DNA from: CBDCFV01 sp965216425
GTDB taxonomy: Bacteria; Chloroflexota; Dehalococcoidia; Lucifugimonadales; UBA3495
Length of the DNA stretch: 64,000 nt
Direction: 5' to 3'
Assembly (NCBI GenBank): GCA_965216425.1
Contig: CBDCFV010000007.1
Location: 992,001-1,056,000 of the forward strand
Shown: in pieces, positions 26,918 to 34,956 of the stretch
How the letters are laid out: each line of letters starts with the position of its first letter
Position numbering within the stretch: position 1 is the stretch's first letter
Position numbers and translations under genes: made by a program
Notes under the pieces: model-generated
Databases searched by the model: none
Told to the model about the DNA's origin: nothing
Seen by the model: the letters and a program-made list of their open reading frames with translations, nothing else

Positions 26918-28455
26918 TGTAAGCGGCGGAGGTAAATTGTCCCGTGCGGGCGGGTAATCTCTGACAAACGGCGGTTGCAAATTGGACCGTCCGCCGCCAT
27001 TCATAGGCTTCAAGTCGAGCTTATGGGTGGTGCGATGGATGTACAGAGTGGACGTATATCTACGGGTTCGCCGGGCGGTGATGGTGGAGGGCAAGAGTAT
27101 TCGGGAGGTCTCCAGAGAGTTTGGGCTGCACCGGGACACGGTGCGCAAGATGCTGGCCTATTCGGTCCCGCCGGGGTACCGGCGACAGACTCCTCCTCGA
27201 AGGCCCAAGCTGGAGCCTTTCACCGGCGTCATCGACCGGATCCTGGAGGATGACCTCGCGCGTCCCAGGAAGCAGCGCCACACGGCCAAGCGGATATTCG
27301 AGCGCCTCAGGGACGAGTACGGGTTCGACGGCGGATACACCACCGTCAAGGACTACGTCAGGGAGCATCGCCGTCAGACCAGGGAGATGTTCGTGCCGTT
27401 GTCCCACCCGCCGGGCCACGCGCAGTGCGACTTCGGCGAGGCCCTGGTGGTCATCGGCGGCGTGGAGCGGAAGGCCCACTGCTTCGTCATCGACCTGCCC
27501 CACAGCGACGGCTGCTTCGTCAAGGCCTACCCGTCCGAGACCACCGAGGCCTTCCTGGACGGCCACGTGTCAGCCCTCGCCTTTCTGGGCGGAGTGCCCC
27601 AGAGCATCCTCTACGACAATACCAGGCTGGCTGTTGCCCGGATTCTGGGCGACGGCCGGCGCCAGCGCACCCGCGCCTTCACCGAGCTCCAGTCCCACTA
27701 CCTGTTCGAGGACCGGTTCGGGCGTCCCGGCAAGGGCAATGACAAGGGCAAGGTGGAAGGCCTGGTGAGGTACATGCGCCGCAACTTCCTGGTGCCGGTG
27801 CCGTCCTTCGAAAGCTTCGATGCGCTGAACGCCTGCCTAGAGCAGCGCTGCCTGGAACGAATGGACGCCCAGCTCAGGGGACATACGGAGACCATCGGTC
27901 AGAGGATGGAGCGGGACTTGGACGCCCTGCTGCCCCTGCCGCCGGTGGCCTACGACGCGTGCGACAAGCAGGCTGGCCGGGTGAGTTCGCTGTCCTTGGT
28001 AAGGTACAGGACCAACGACTACTCGGTGCCGGTGGCCTACGGATACCGGGACGTCCTGATAAGGGGCTACGTGGGCCAGGTGGTGATCAGCTGCGGAACC
28101 GAGGTCATCGCCAGCCATCCCAGATCATACGACCGGGACGACTTCGTCTACGACCCCATCCACTACCTCCCGCTGTTGGAGCGTAAGCCGGGCGCCCTGG
28201 ACCAGGCCGCGCCGCTGCAGGGATGGGAACTCCCCGATGAGTTCGGGACGCTGCGGCGTCTGCTGGAGTCCCGCATGGGACGGCGGGGCAAGCGGGAGTA
28301 CGTGCAGGTGCTGAGGCTGCTGGAGACCTTCTCCCAGCAGGAGGTGCACGCAGCGGTGAAAGATGCCATCCACCTGGGGTCGCTGAGCTTTGACGCAGTG
28401 AAGCACTTGGTGCTGTGCCGGCTGGAGGGACGGCCGCCCAGGCTGGATATGGAGC
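26918..28455 (+). mobile_element. IS21-family insertion sequence, copy 2, 3'-truncated
   Basis: It starts with TGTAAGCGGCGGAGG at 26918, matching copy 1. Identity to copy 1 runs until GGATATGGAGC at 28455 and then stops abruptly. istB and the right end are absent. The following 200 bases contain only a short frame (MDDLSLAKAEISHVFPAPR) of unknown origin. Confidence 0.87.
27039..28455 (+). pseudogene. istA: IS21 transposase IstA, C-terminally truncated
   Basis: About 472 residues of IstA with intact reading frame: helix-turn-helix near EVSREFGLHRDTVRKMLAYS, catalytic GHAQCDFGEALVVIGG, SILYDNTRLAVARILGDG, and GNDKGKVEGLVRYMRRNF carrying the catalytic Glu. The last 25 residues found in copy 1 (YPYLPRARVSTTSARDYM and following) are replaced by unrelated sequence, so a read-through product would run to 28652. 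It shows what the 23-nt deletion in copy 1 removed. The start could also be GTG at 27027 or 27030. Confidence 0.85.
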
Positions 28456-28667
28456 GGGAACTATGGATGACCTTAGCCTCGCCAAAGCCGAAATCTCCCA
28501 CGTTTTCCCCGCCCCACGCACCATCCCCACCACCAACTTCGAGAGCGGGTTGCGGGATTCGTGACCACGGTCGAGGGCGGGTGACGAGCCCTTGGCCCAT
28601 CCATACCAATAAAACCATAGAGGTTCCTGCTGTGGGAATTGCGCAAGAATAGTGAGGGCGTCATCTA

Positions 28668-28946
28668 TCAGGATGTCAGAACGTCGAGCACGATTATGGG
28701 CAAGACCACGAACAAGATCATAAGCGAGAGCACCAAGATCACCAGCACGGCAGCGAGCACAGCGGCGTGGAACTCGTTCTTGCTGTTTTGTAGGATGGTG
28801 TCGTTATCCGTCACTGGTGGCCGGGGCGTCCTGGTGTAGTGGCGCTTAGAGAAGTACCATGTGATGGTCACCGAACTCAGTATAGACACCACCGACGAGG
28901 CCGTGCTCACCAAGATTGTCATTATATCAAGCTGGAGGGTTACCAA
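28668..28946 (-). CDS. Small membrane protein with two predicted helices
   Basis: Up to 92 residues. An N-terminal hydrophobic stretch (MTILVSTASSVVSILSSVTI) and a strongly hydrophobic C-terminal one (VLAAVLVILVLSLMILFVV) flank a polar loop YFSKRHYTRTPRPPVTDND. No family is recognised. The start is TTG at 28946 or ATG at 28922. It sits between the IS21 remnant and further small membrane genes. Confidence 0.5.
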   Translation of the reverse strand: MVTLQLDIMTILVSTASSVVSILSSVTITWYFSKRHYTRTPRPPVTDNDTILQNSKNEFHAAVLAAVLVILVLSLMILFVVLPIIVLDVLTS

Positions 28947-29030
28947 GGGGTACTGACTCCTGATCCGGTAAGTTCCTGAGAGCGGGGAAAGGGTCTACTT
29001 TTTGTATACCCTACCGCATCAGGAGGGACC

Positions 29031-29222
29031 ATGCTCGAATGGCTAAACACATTCGTTGAGCGGGCTGGTTTTTGGAGGCTTGCCACTTGGATGCTAATCG
29101 TCGCGCTAGTCGCTGCCACCTTCAGGATATATAAGCTCGACCAAGAGATAGGGCGACTGCAACGACAACCGCAACAACAGCCAACCCCAAGCACAGAACC
29201 ACCATCCAAGCCCGTTGGCTAA
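29031..29222 (+). CDS. Small single-span membrane protein
   Basis: 63 residues: MLEWLNTFVERAGFWRLATW, a membrane helix WMLIVALVAATFRIY, then a Gln/Pro-rich tail. AGGAGG with ideal spacing precedes the ATG, which is good evidence for translation. The 3' half is antisense to the gene at 29122-29304. The function is unknown. Confidence 0.55.
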   Translation: MLEWLNTFVERAGFWRLATWMLIVALVAATFRIYKLDQEIGRLQRQPQQQPTPSTEPPSKPVG

Positions 29223-29304
29223 GCCGTCCCCAAAATGCCAGCGCAAAGACGTAGAGGTTTATCCCAAACAAAAGAGCCAAGACCATCCATACTCTGGCGT
29301 CCAT
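29122..29304 (-). CDS. Small two-helix membrane protein, antisense overlap with its neighbour
   Basis: 60 residues: MDARVWMVLALLFGINLYVF and WMVVLCLGLAVVAVVVAVAL form two membrane helices with GRLSQRA between. The Shine-Dalgarno is weak. It overlaps the convergent gene 29031-29222 by about 100 bases. One of the two could be spurious; the hydrophobic pattern is typical of real small membrane proteins. Confidence 0.4.
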   Translation of the reverse strand: MDARVWMVLALLFGINLYVFALAFWGRLSQRAWMVVLCLGLAVVAVVVAVALSLGRAYIS

Positions 29305-29400
29305 GACCCGAAGATTAGCACAACGCCACCCCACCGTGAGAACCGCCCGATTGCTGGGCTTCAGGGGGCGATAGCCGTCAAGCATACCGCTGCGCGGGCC

Positions 29401-29976
29401 TTATCCTTGGCTGCTGTTGCGTGGGCCGCGACTCTCCCAGTCTTTCTGCAGAGCCGCCATGACCTTGGTGGTCTCTCGCTTGCGGCTCTCGCGGATGTGG
29501 CCGAACTCGTACTCTGCGCAATGCAAGAAGCCCTCCAATTCTTGGAAGGCATCCACCAACGATTCGATGAACTTCTCTATCTCGGCATCGCCAAGTGGGT
29601 CATCCAGCTCGTCCTTTTCCTCGTCTTGATGCGCGATGTGCTGATCACGGCGTAGCTTTATTTTGTGGAACGTCGGCTCGCTTTTCGAAGAGAGGTTATC
29701 TAGGCGCTGCTTCACCCCGCTACCTAGTAGCTTTGGTTGAGCCTCCACGAGATTTGGGATGCTTATGGTTCCCGTATATTTATCCAGAACTCTGGAGATT
29801 GCCAAGATCACCGAATCCAAGAGTGCAATCTGAACAGAATCGAAGAATTCGTAGTGTCCGGCCTGTTGCCGAAAGCGTTGGCTTCTGATCTCCTTCCAGA
29901 CCTCCCATGAACTCACCGCCTTTCGGAGATCCAAGTAGATAGACCGCGTCCATTCGGATATCTGGTCATCCGTCAT
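29401..29976 (-). CDS. AbiU2/HEPN-like protein
   Basis: 191 residues, mostly helical. SVQIALLDSVILAISRVLDK followed by YTGT is typical of AbiU2-type HEPN proteins, and RRDQHIAHQDEE matches the R-x(4-6)-H ribonuclease motif of HEPN domains. Such proteins act as RNase toxins in abortive infection or toxin-antitoxin modules. No antitoxin is obvious beside it. It lies in an accessory island with other defence-like genes. Family assignment rests on motif and context, not a search. Confidence 0.65.
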   Translation of the reverse strand: MTDDQISEWTRSIYLDLRKAVSSWEVWKEIRSQRFRQQAGHYEFFDSVQIALLDSVILAISRVLDKYTGTISIPNLVEAQPKLLGSGVKQRLDNLSSKSEPTFHKIKLRRDQHIAHQDEEKDELDDPLGDAEIEKFIESLVDAFQELEGFLHCAEYEFGHIRESRKRETTKVMAALQKDWESRGPRNSSQG

Positions 29977-30360
29977 CGCAAGTCCTCACTAGTAGTCCGA
30001 AATCTTTGAACTGATGAGTGGACAATATTGGCCGGAGCACCCGGCGATACTTGGCCGATGGTGCTCTTCGACAAGACCCATACTCTTCAAGTCATCATAT
30101 CAAAGCAGTTAGGCCACTAGTTGATTCGCTGGGCCTTAGCCTCTTTGATATCCGGGCGTTGACCCCGAACTAGGGCGTCGCCGTTTCCTATCCCTCTGGC
30201 CTTGGGCTTTCCCCTTCCGCTTCATAATATGCACCGCACAAGCACCCTCTGTCGGTGGGGTGACCGTGAGCCTTGCGGACCGGACCAAAGCAAGGCAGCC
30301 GTTCCTTTTGCGGGAACGGCTGCGCTATAAGGTAGGCGTGGTTTCTATGCCGTAGTTGCG
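29977..30360. other. Intergenic region with a terminator-like hairpin
   Basis: At 30296-30323 the arms GCAGCCGTTCC and GGGAACGGCTGC form a strong stem with a short loop. It lies about 40 bases past the stop of the minus-strand gene at 30361 and is followed on that strand by a modest T-rich run, so it may terminate that unit. No gene is recognised in the rest. Confidence 0.5.
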
Positions 30361-30942
30361 TCAAGTTGGTCGGCGCAGGATGCACCGACCTACCCGCTCC
30401 AATACCGCCATTACCAGCATGTCAGCGTCAGAGGCGTCAACGGGGTCGCCAAGGGGCCACGAAAACGCGATGTGCGGCGACATCCCCACCACGAAGGCAC
30501 GCCCATCCCCGTCCGCCGATTGGAGCGTTGTGCTATGGAGCTGGTAGCGGATTTGCTCCACTCGTCCACGAAAGAACTGCCCGAATTCCGCGCCGGTGTC
30601 GATCCGTTCCTTGCCCGTAAGCACGAACGCCGCTGGACGCCTTACCCGCAAGAACCGGATCGCGAATTCCAGCACGTCACGGGAGTCGCCCGGAAGGTTG
30701 ACCAGTAGCAGGTGGAAGGTTGGGACCGAATCGAAATCCACAACCCCGGCCGGGTCGCTTGGCATCGCGCTGGTTCGCACAACCGCCATTCCCGCTCTTT
30801 CGGCGGCTTGGCGAACTTCGCTGTTGCAGTCATACAAAACGGCCACCCGGAGGGTGGCCGTAAGTTCTGGAATCGGCGTTGGGCCAAACAGCCCGTCCAC
30901 CGCGTTGTTGATTTCCTCGCGCGAGGGGTCGTTGTCGCTCAT
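30361..30942 (-). CDS. Degenerate C5-cytosine-methyltransferase-like protein, possible IS1595 passenger
   Basis: 193 residues. LRVAVLYDCNSEVRQAAERA followed by DFDSVPTFHLLLVNLPGD follows the layout of a C5 methyltransferase, but the catalytic Pro-Cys motif is replaced by NLPGD. RPAAFVLTG stands where the ENV motif belongs, and QLHSTTLQSADGDGRAFVVG resembles motif VIII-X. The fold resemblance is my inference; the protein cannot be an active methylase of this type. It starts 12 bases after the IS1595 transposase stop, same strand, so the two are probably cotranscribed. Confidence 0.5.
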   Translation of the reverse strand: MSDNDPSREEINNAVDGLFGPTPIPELTATLRVAVLYDCNSEVRQAAERAGMAVVRTSAMPSDPAGVVDFDSVPTFHLLLVNLPGDSRDVLEFAIRFLRVRRPAAFVLTGKERIDTGAEFGQFFRGRVEQIRYQLHSTTLQSADGDGRAFVVGMSPHIAFSWPLGDPVDASDADMLVMAVLERVGRCILRRPT

Positions 30943-30954
30943 TTTCTCGCTCTC

Positions 30955-32013
30955 CTATTCTTTTGGTTTGTTCTTCTTCGGTTCTTTGCCCGTCAGCATC
31001 TTGTAGGTGAGCCGCTTGCCTTCCATGTTGTCTATGACGGTTGCTATGGTTCGGAATCCGTTGCCAGGTCCAGCGTTGTGGCGGAAGGCGAACTCGGTGC
31101 AGTAGAGGGCAAGGTGCTTCCAAGACATGTGGTGGAAGGTGCCGACGTAGCCACGCTTGAGTAATGCCCAGAAGCTTTCGATGCCGTTGGTGGTCACCAA
31201 GTCCCTGACGTATTCGCCTGTGCTGTGGTTCACCCATTCGTGAGCGTAACCGTAACCGGGAAGTTCTTGGTAGGCGGGTGCCCCGTTGGAGTAGACCGTG
31301 GCTCCGGGCTTGACGTTATCCAGCACCGCGTTCTGGAGCGTCTCGGCTTGGGTGTTGCTGATCGGGAAGGCGATGACGTTGCCGTAGGCGTCCAAGAATC
31401 CGATCACCGCGAACTTGTTGTCCATCGGGTTGAAGGGCTTGTGACTCTTGTGCATTGACTTCATCTTCCCACCGACGAAGGTCTCGTCAACTTGGACGAC
31501 TCCGCTCATCATGTGGTCTTGCGTCCTCATCCCTTCCCGTATGCGGTGGCACAGGAACCATGAAGTGCGATAATCCACGCCCAGCATCTTTTGCATCTGG
31601 AGGGCGCTGGTGCCCTTGCGTGACGTGTGCATGATGTGGATAGCCAACAACCACGACTTGACGGAAAGGTTGGACTGCTCCATCACCGTGCCAACCCGGA
31701 CACCGAAATACTTCTTGCAGACCCGGCAACGGTACGGCATGGGCTTGCCGCTCTTGACCCGATAGCAGTTCTCCACGCCGCACTTCGGGCAATACATACC
31801 TTTGCCCCAACGCCGGTTCTCCATGAACGTGATGGCGGCCTCTTCATCCGGGATCAGCGCGGAGAACTGCTTCAGGCTGATGACGTCCTTCCTTTCCCTT
31901 TTGTTGGACGCCTTCCCGGGAGTCCCTGCCGCTACCGCTGTCTCGCTCTCCGGCGCGTCGAAAGGGTCAATCATGTGGCCGTCTGCGCCGTACTGGATTT
32001 CCGTTATTGCCAT
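30955..32013 (-). CDS. IS1595-family transposase, altered catalytic site
   Basis: 352 residues. A zinc ribbon CPKCGVENC...CRVCKKYF (about 90-120) is followed by VQVDETFVGGKMKSMHKSHK with the first catalytic Asp. The second catalytic position, normally Asp in a YTDG/YSDE-type motif, reads VYSNGAPAYQ, an Asn. NHSTGEYVRDLVTTNGIESFW and LLKRGYVGTFHHMSWKHL follow the family pattern. GTAGG precedes ATG 32013. If the Asn is truly at the catalytic position, the protein may be inactive or repurposed. IS ends were not identified. Confidence 0.85.
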   Translation of the reverse strand: MAITEIQYGADGHMIDPFDAPESETAVAAGTPGKASNKRERKDVISLKQFSALIPDEEAAITFMENRRWGKGMYCPKCGVENCYRVKSGKPMPYRCRVCKKYFGVRVGTVMEQSNLSVKSWLLAIHIMHTSRKGTSALQMQKMLGVDYRTSWFLCHRIREGMRTQDHMMSGVVQVDETFVGGKMKSMHKSHKPFNPMDNKFAVIGFLDAYGNVIAFPISNTQAETLQNAVLDNVKPGATVYSNGAPAYQELPGYGYAHEWVNHSTGEYVRDLVTTNGIESFWALLKRGYVGTFHHMSWKHLALYCTEFAFRHNAGPGNGFRTIATVIDNMEGKRLTYKMLTGKEPKKNKPKE

Positions 32014-32236
32014 CCTACCCGCTCCTTTTGCTCTGGTGGCCCTTGCTTGAAAAAATTTAACCATACGTTGCGGGCTTTCAGGAATATCTTTTGGGCCGGT
32101 CAGCGGAAGGTGGACAGCTTGAGGAAAACGTTGGTTGGCACTTGCTAGGATGGTGACCCTTGTGGTTTTATGGTACTTGTGGCCTGCCATGGACAGTGTC
32201 CTCCAAGATGAGAGTATTGGCAGGCGGGCTGCAACC

Positions 32237-32267
32237 AAGGCCACGGGGGTACGATCCCCGTGGCCTT
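32237..32267. terminator. Rho-independent-type terminator hairpin
   Basis: AAGGCCACGGGG pairs perfectly with CCCCGTGGCCTT across a short loop. It is followed on the plus strand by ACTCTTCGTTT. It could shield the upstream side of the IS1595 unit from incoming transcription. Confidence 0.6.
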
Positions 32268-32428
32268 ACTCTTCGTTTCCCGCCACTATCACCCTACAAC
32301 ACGCTTTCCAAGGCGCGCAAGTGGGTGGGGCGGGTGGGGGGAGCCACTCTTTTTTGGGTCACCAAAGCACGTGGGCGTGACCCGGCCGTCGCTGGGAACG
32401 CCAGGAGGACGGGTCCGCTTCGTTTCGC

Positions 32429-32454
32429 AGATAATTGACAGCCTGTCATTATCT
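32429..32454. promoter_or_regulatory. Operator-like dyad
   Basis: AGATAATTGACAG-C-CTGTCATTATCT is symmetrical except for one extra T in the left arm. It suits a dimeric repressor site. It ends 12 bases before the long hairpin region. Confidence 0.45.
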
Positions 32455-32466
32455 ATGGCTAAGTAA

Positions 32467-32582
32467 ATTTGCTGAATCTGCCGGGAACAAGGATGTCCTT
32501 GCACGCCCGGAAGGCAACCCCACGAGGAGCGGCTCTATGCCCCTTTGCGGGTTGCCGACGGGTACCGGCAGATTCAGCAAAT
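32467..32582 (+). ncRNA. Candidate structured RNA or hairpin element with nested stems
   Basis: Outer arms ATTTGCTGAATCTGCCGG (32467-32484) and its exact complement (32565-32582) enclose a second stem GGCAACCC (32513-32520) / GGGTTGCC (32549-32556). The two-tier perfect pairing over 116 bases is unlikely by chance. It could be a small RNA, or a short mobile element ending in the 18-bp repeat. The strand is not determined by sequence. Confidence 0.45.
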
Positions 32583-32650
32583 CGCCTCACCCTCCGCTTG
32601 CAAGGGGGCACCAAATGCTGAGTCATACCCACAACGTCGACCTGACGACG

Positions 32651-32682
32651 AACGCCCCTGCTCTGATACAGCAGGGGCGTTT
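32651..32682 (+). terminator. Strong terminator-like hairpin
   Basis: AACGCCCCTGCT and AGCAGGGGCGTT form a perfect 12-bp stem, followed by TGCTTTAGG. The T run is short. It would end any plus-strand transcript made from the structured region before it. Confidence 0.6.
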
Positions 32683-32989
32683 GCTTTAGGCACCTCCGCT
32701 TGAACGGGGACGCCCACGGCATGGAGAGAAGCCACAGAGATTGTGTTCCTGCTGTTGCCGTGGGGTCAAGCTGGCGCGGATACAGAATTTTCCGATCCGG
32801 GTCGATGCGCCTTCCCGCTTGGGCGAGACTTCCACATAGGCAATCGCTTTATGTTACCTGATCAACAACAGACACCCGAAAACCGCCCACCAAAGTCGCG
32901 CACCAAACGGGTCCTTGGATGGGTGGGCGCGTCCCTAAGCCCGAATCCACCGAAGGACGGCCTTTGGGACAGCCCTTGAAGAAGCCAGA

Positions 32990-33055
32990 GGGTGCTCCTC
33001 TGAATCTGGGATAATGGTTTTGAAACACGAAACCAACCCCGGAAAAGGAGCACCC
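32990..33055 (+). promoter_or_regulatory. IS1380 leader: promoter plus RBS-sequestering inverted repeat
   Basis: GGGTGCTCCT (32990-32999) is the exact complement of AGGAGCACCC (33046-33055), which carries the Shine-Dalgarno of the transposase (ATG 33061). Between the arms lies an extended -10, TGGGATAAT (33007-33015). Transcripts starting inside the element would lack the left arm, while read-through transcripts would fold and hide the ribosome site. Equivalent arms exist at 33-42/89-98, 36311-36320/36367-36375 and 46312-46321/46368-46377. Confidence 0.7.
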
Positions 33056-33060
33056 AATAG

Positions 33061-34421
33061 ATGCTACCACGCCACTACCCCGACCGCATCCGTGTCTCCT
33101 TCGACGATCACCGTCTGGTGGCCAATGCCGGGCTGATCCTGCCGGCCACCCTCGCCCTGCGCCTGGGTCTGCCCGAACTCGTCCGGCAGCGCCTCGACCT
33201 GGGCAATGCCCCGGGGCGGGCCAACACCGGCGACAAGATGATGACCCTGGTTGCGTCTGCGCTGGCTGGTGGCGACTGCATCGACGACGCCGACGTGTTG
33301 CGCACCGGCGGGACCGCCCGCGCCCTGGGCGGCACAGTCAAGGCGCCGTCCACCCCCCGCCTTCGCGAGGGCAGGCTCTGGGGACCTTCCTGCGCAGCTT
33401 CAGGTGGGGCCATGTCCGCCAACTGGACCGGGTGAGCCGCGAGTTGCTGGCCCGGGCCTGGGCGGCTGGGGCCGGACCCGGCGACGCACCATTCACCATC
33501 GACCTCGATTCGACCATCTGCGAGACCTACGGGCTGGCCAAGGAGGGTGCCCGCCACCACGGCTATACCGGCAAGCGGGGCTATCACCCGCTGCTGGCCG
33601 TGGCCGCCGGAACCGGCGACGTGCTGATGTCCCGGCTGCGGGAGGGCCGCGCCAACACCGCCCGCGGTGCCGTCCACTTCCTGCGTGAAACGGTGGGGCG
33701 GGTTCGCTACGGAGGGGCCAGCGGGCAACTCACGGTGCGCGCTGACAGCGGCTTCTACACCCATAGCATAGTATCCGTCTGCCGCAAGCTGGACGTGCGC
33801 TTCTCCATCACCATCCGCCATCACCAGAGCCTGCACAATCTCACCGAGGCGATACCCGAGGCGATACCCGAGGCGGACTGGGCGCCGATTCCTTACTGGA
33901 TGGACGGCGCCGCCGATGTGGCGGAGACCACCTACACCCCCTTCCAGAGTGAGCCGGACGCCGCGCTGGTGCGGCTCATCGTCCGGCGGGTGAAGCCCAC
34001 GCCCGGTTCCCAACTGGCCCTCTTCGCCACCTACAGCTATCACGGCTTCATCACCGACCGGGACGGGGAGACCCTGGAACTGGAGGCCGGTCATCGCCGC
34101 CACGCCGAGATCGAGAACGCCATCCGAGACCTCAAGTACGGCGTAGGGCTGAACCATCTCCCCTCGGGCCGCTTCGCCGCCAACGCCGCCTGGCTGGCCG
34201 CCCAGGTGATGGCGCATAACCTCGCCCGCTGGACGGCGCGGCTCGGCCTGGGCGAGCAGATAGTGACCACCAAGACCCTCCGGCGGCGGTTCTTTGCCCT
34301 GGCCGGGCGGCTCACCCGCTCGGCACGCCGGTTGACTCTGCATCTTCCCCGGCGCTGGCCTTGGGAGGAGCAGTTCAGCCGCGCCCTCGCCCGGCTGCAA
34401 GCGATTCCACTCCCAGCCTGA
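33061..34421 (+). pseudogene. IS1380-family transposase, copy A, frame broken by a 23-bp hairpin insertion
   Basis: The first frame (33061-33435) opens MLPRHYPDRIRVSFDDHRLV and reads correctly to GGTVKAPST. The 23 bases at 33355-33377 then shift it. In the -1 frame the protein continues LGTFLRSFRWGHVRQLDRVS and stays open to 34421, with DLDSTICETYG (first Asp), RADSGFYTH (second Asp) and EIENAIRDLKYG (Glu). All catalytic residues are therefore downstream of the break. A GTG at 33432 could start the second half alone. Confidence 0.88.
33355..33377 (-). repeat. Tiny hairpin insertion (CAG|G element), 23 bp, in IS1380 copy A
   Basis: Removing these 23 bases restores the family motif APSTLGTFLRSF. 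On the minus strand it begins AGCCTGCCCTCGCGAA and ends GGCGGGG, preceded by CAG and followed by G. It differs from the copy at 18712 at one base. Confidence 0.82.
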
Positions 34422-34956
34422 CGACCCGTCTGCCACTGACCCATCAACCGGCCAACCAAACGTCCCCGCCAACTCGCGCCACTCCGGTCCGCGAGTGTCT
34501 CTTGCTGCGTCCTATCCCCGCCATCTTGCCCTGCCCAACGTCCGCAGACGTCCAATAGGGGCCCTGTGCGACGACTGAAGACCCTCTGCCGACCTCCCAT
34601 CTACCCCAATGGAGCCCAGGCCATCTTCCCTGTAGCTCCCTCACCCCCCCCTTCCGCTGTTCTCACGCCGTCCATTCGGTGTCCATCGGTGGATTCGGGA
34701 TTAGCCCGAATCCACCGATGGACGGCGTGAGAACAGCGGAAGGGGGGGGTGAGGAAGTTACAGACGCGACGGTCCGGGCTCGAATTCGGGTAGATTGGAG
34801 GTTAGTGGCGGTCTGGAGGCGTTTTTGGGGGCGCCGATGGCGACCTGCAGTGGCTGTGGTGAGCGAGATGGCGGGGATAGGACGCAGCAAGAGACACTCG
34901 CGGACCGGAGTGGCGCGAGTTGGCGGGGACGTTGGGTCAGTGGTGGACGTGCGCCG

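Larger units (their letters stand above)
32014..32938. other. 925-bp gene-free region rich in hairpins
   Basis: No coding frame is supported. It holds, in order, a perfect 12-bp stem terminator (32237-32267), a near-perfect dyad (32429-32454), a nested hairpin bounded by an 18-bp perfect inverted repeat (32467-32582) and another strong terminator-like stem (32651-32681). The motif CCTCCGCTTG occurs at about 32590 and again at about 32693. Confidence 0.6.
32939..34699 (+). mobile_element. IS1380-family insertion sequence, copy A
   Basis: A 1761-bp element from GCCCGAATCCACCG to CGGTGGATTCGGG. It is nearly identical to copy C (46261-48020). Left flank is CTAA and right flank ATTA, so no matching target duplication survives. 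Copy B starts only 4 bp after it in the opposite orientation. The stretch 34422-34699 after the transposase is non-coding. Confidence 0.93.

Noticed and set aside
32467..32582. Integron attC site
   Set aside because: The outer repeat is perfectly symmetrical and there is no integrase or cassette gene. attC sites have asymmetric unpaired bases and RYYYAAC cores, which are not seen.
33355..33377. Translational bypassing (ribosome hopping) over the 23-bp insertion
   Set aside because: Known hops need matching take-off and landing codons. In IS1380 the codon before the insertion is ACC and the triplet before the landing is GCT; in IS701 they are CAG and GGG. No match, and the element occurs in both orientations.
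33108..34472. 454-codon minus-strand frame opposite the IS1380 transposase (also at 46430)
   Set aside because: It is antisense to a gene with clear DDE motifs and arises from third-position GC bias.
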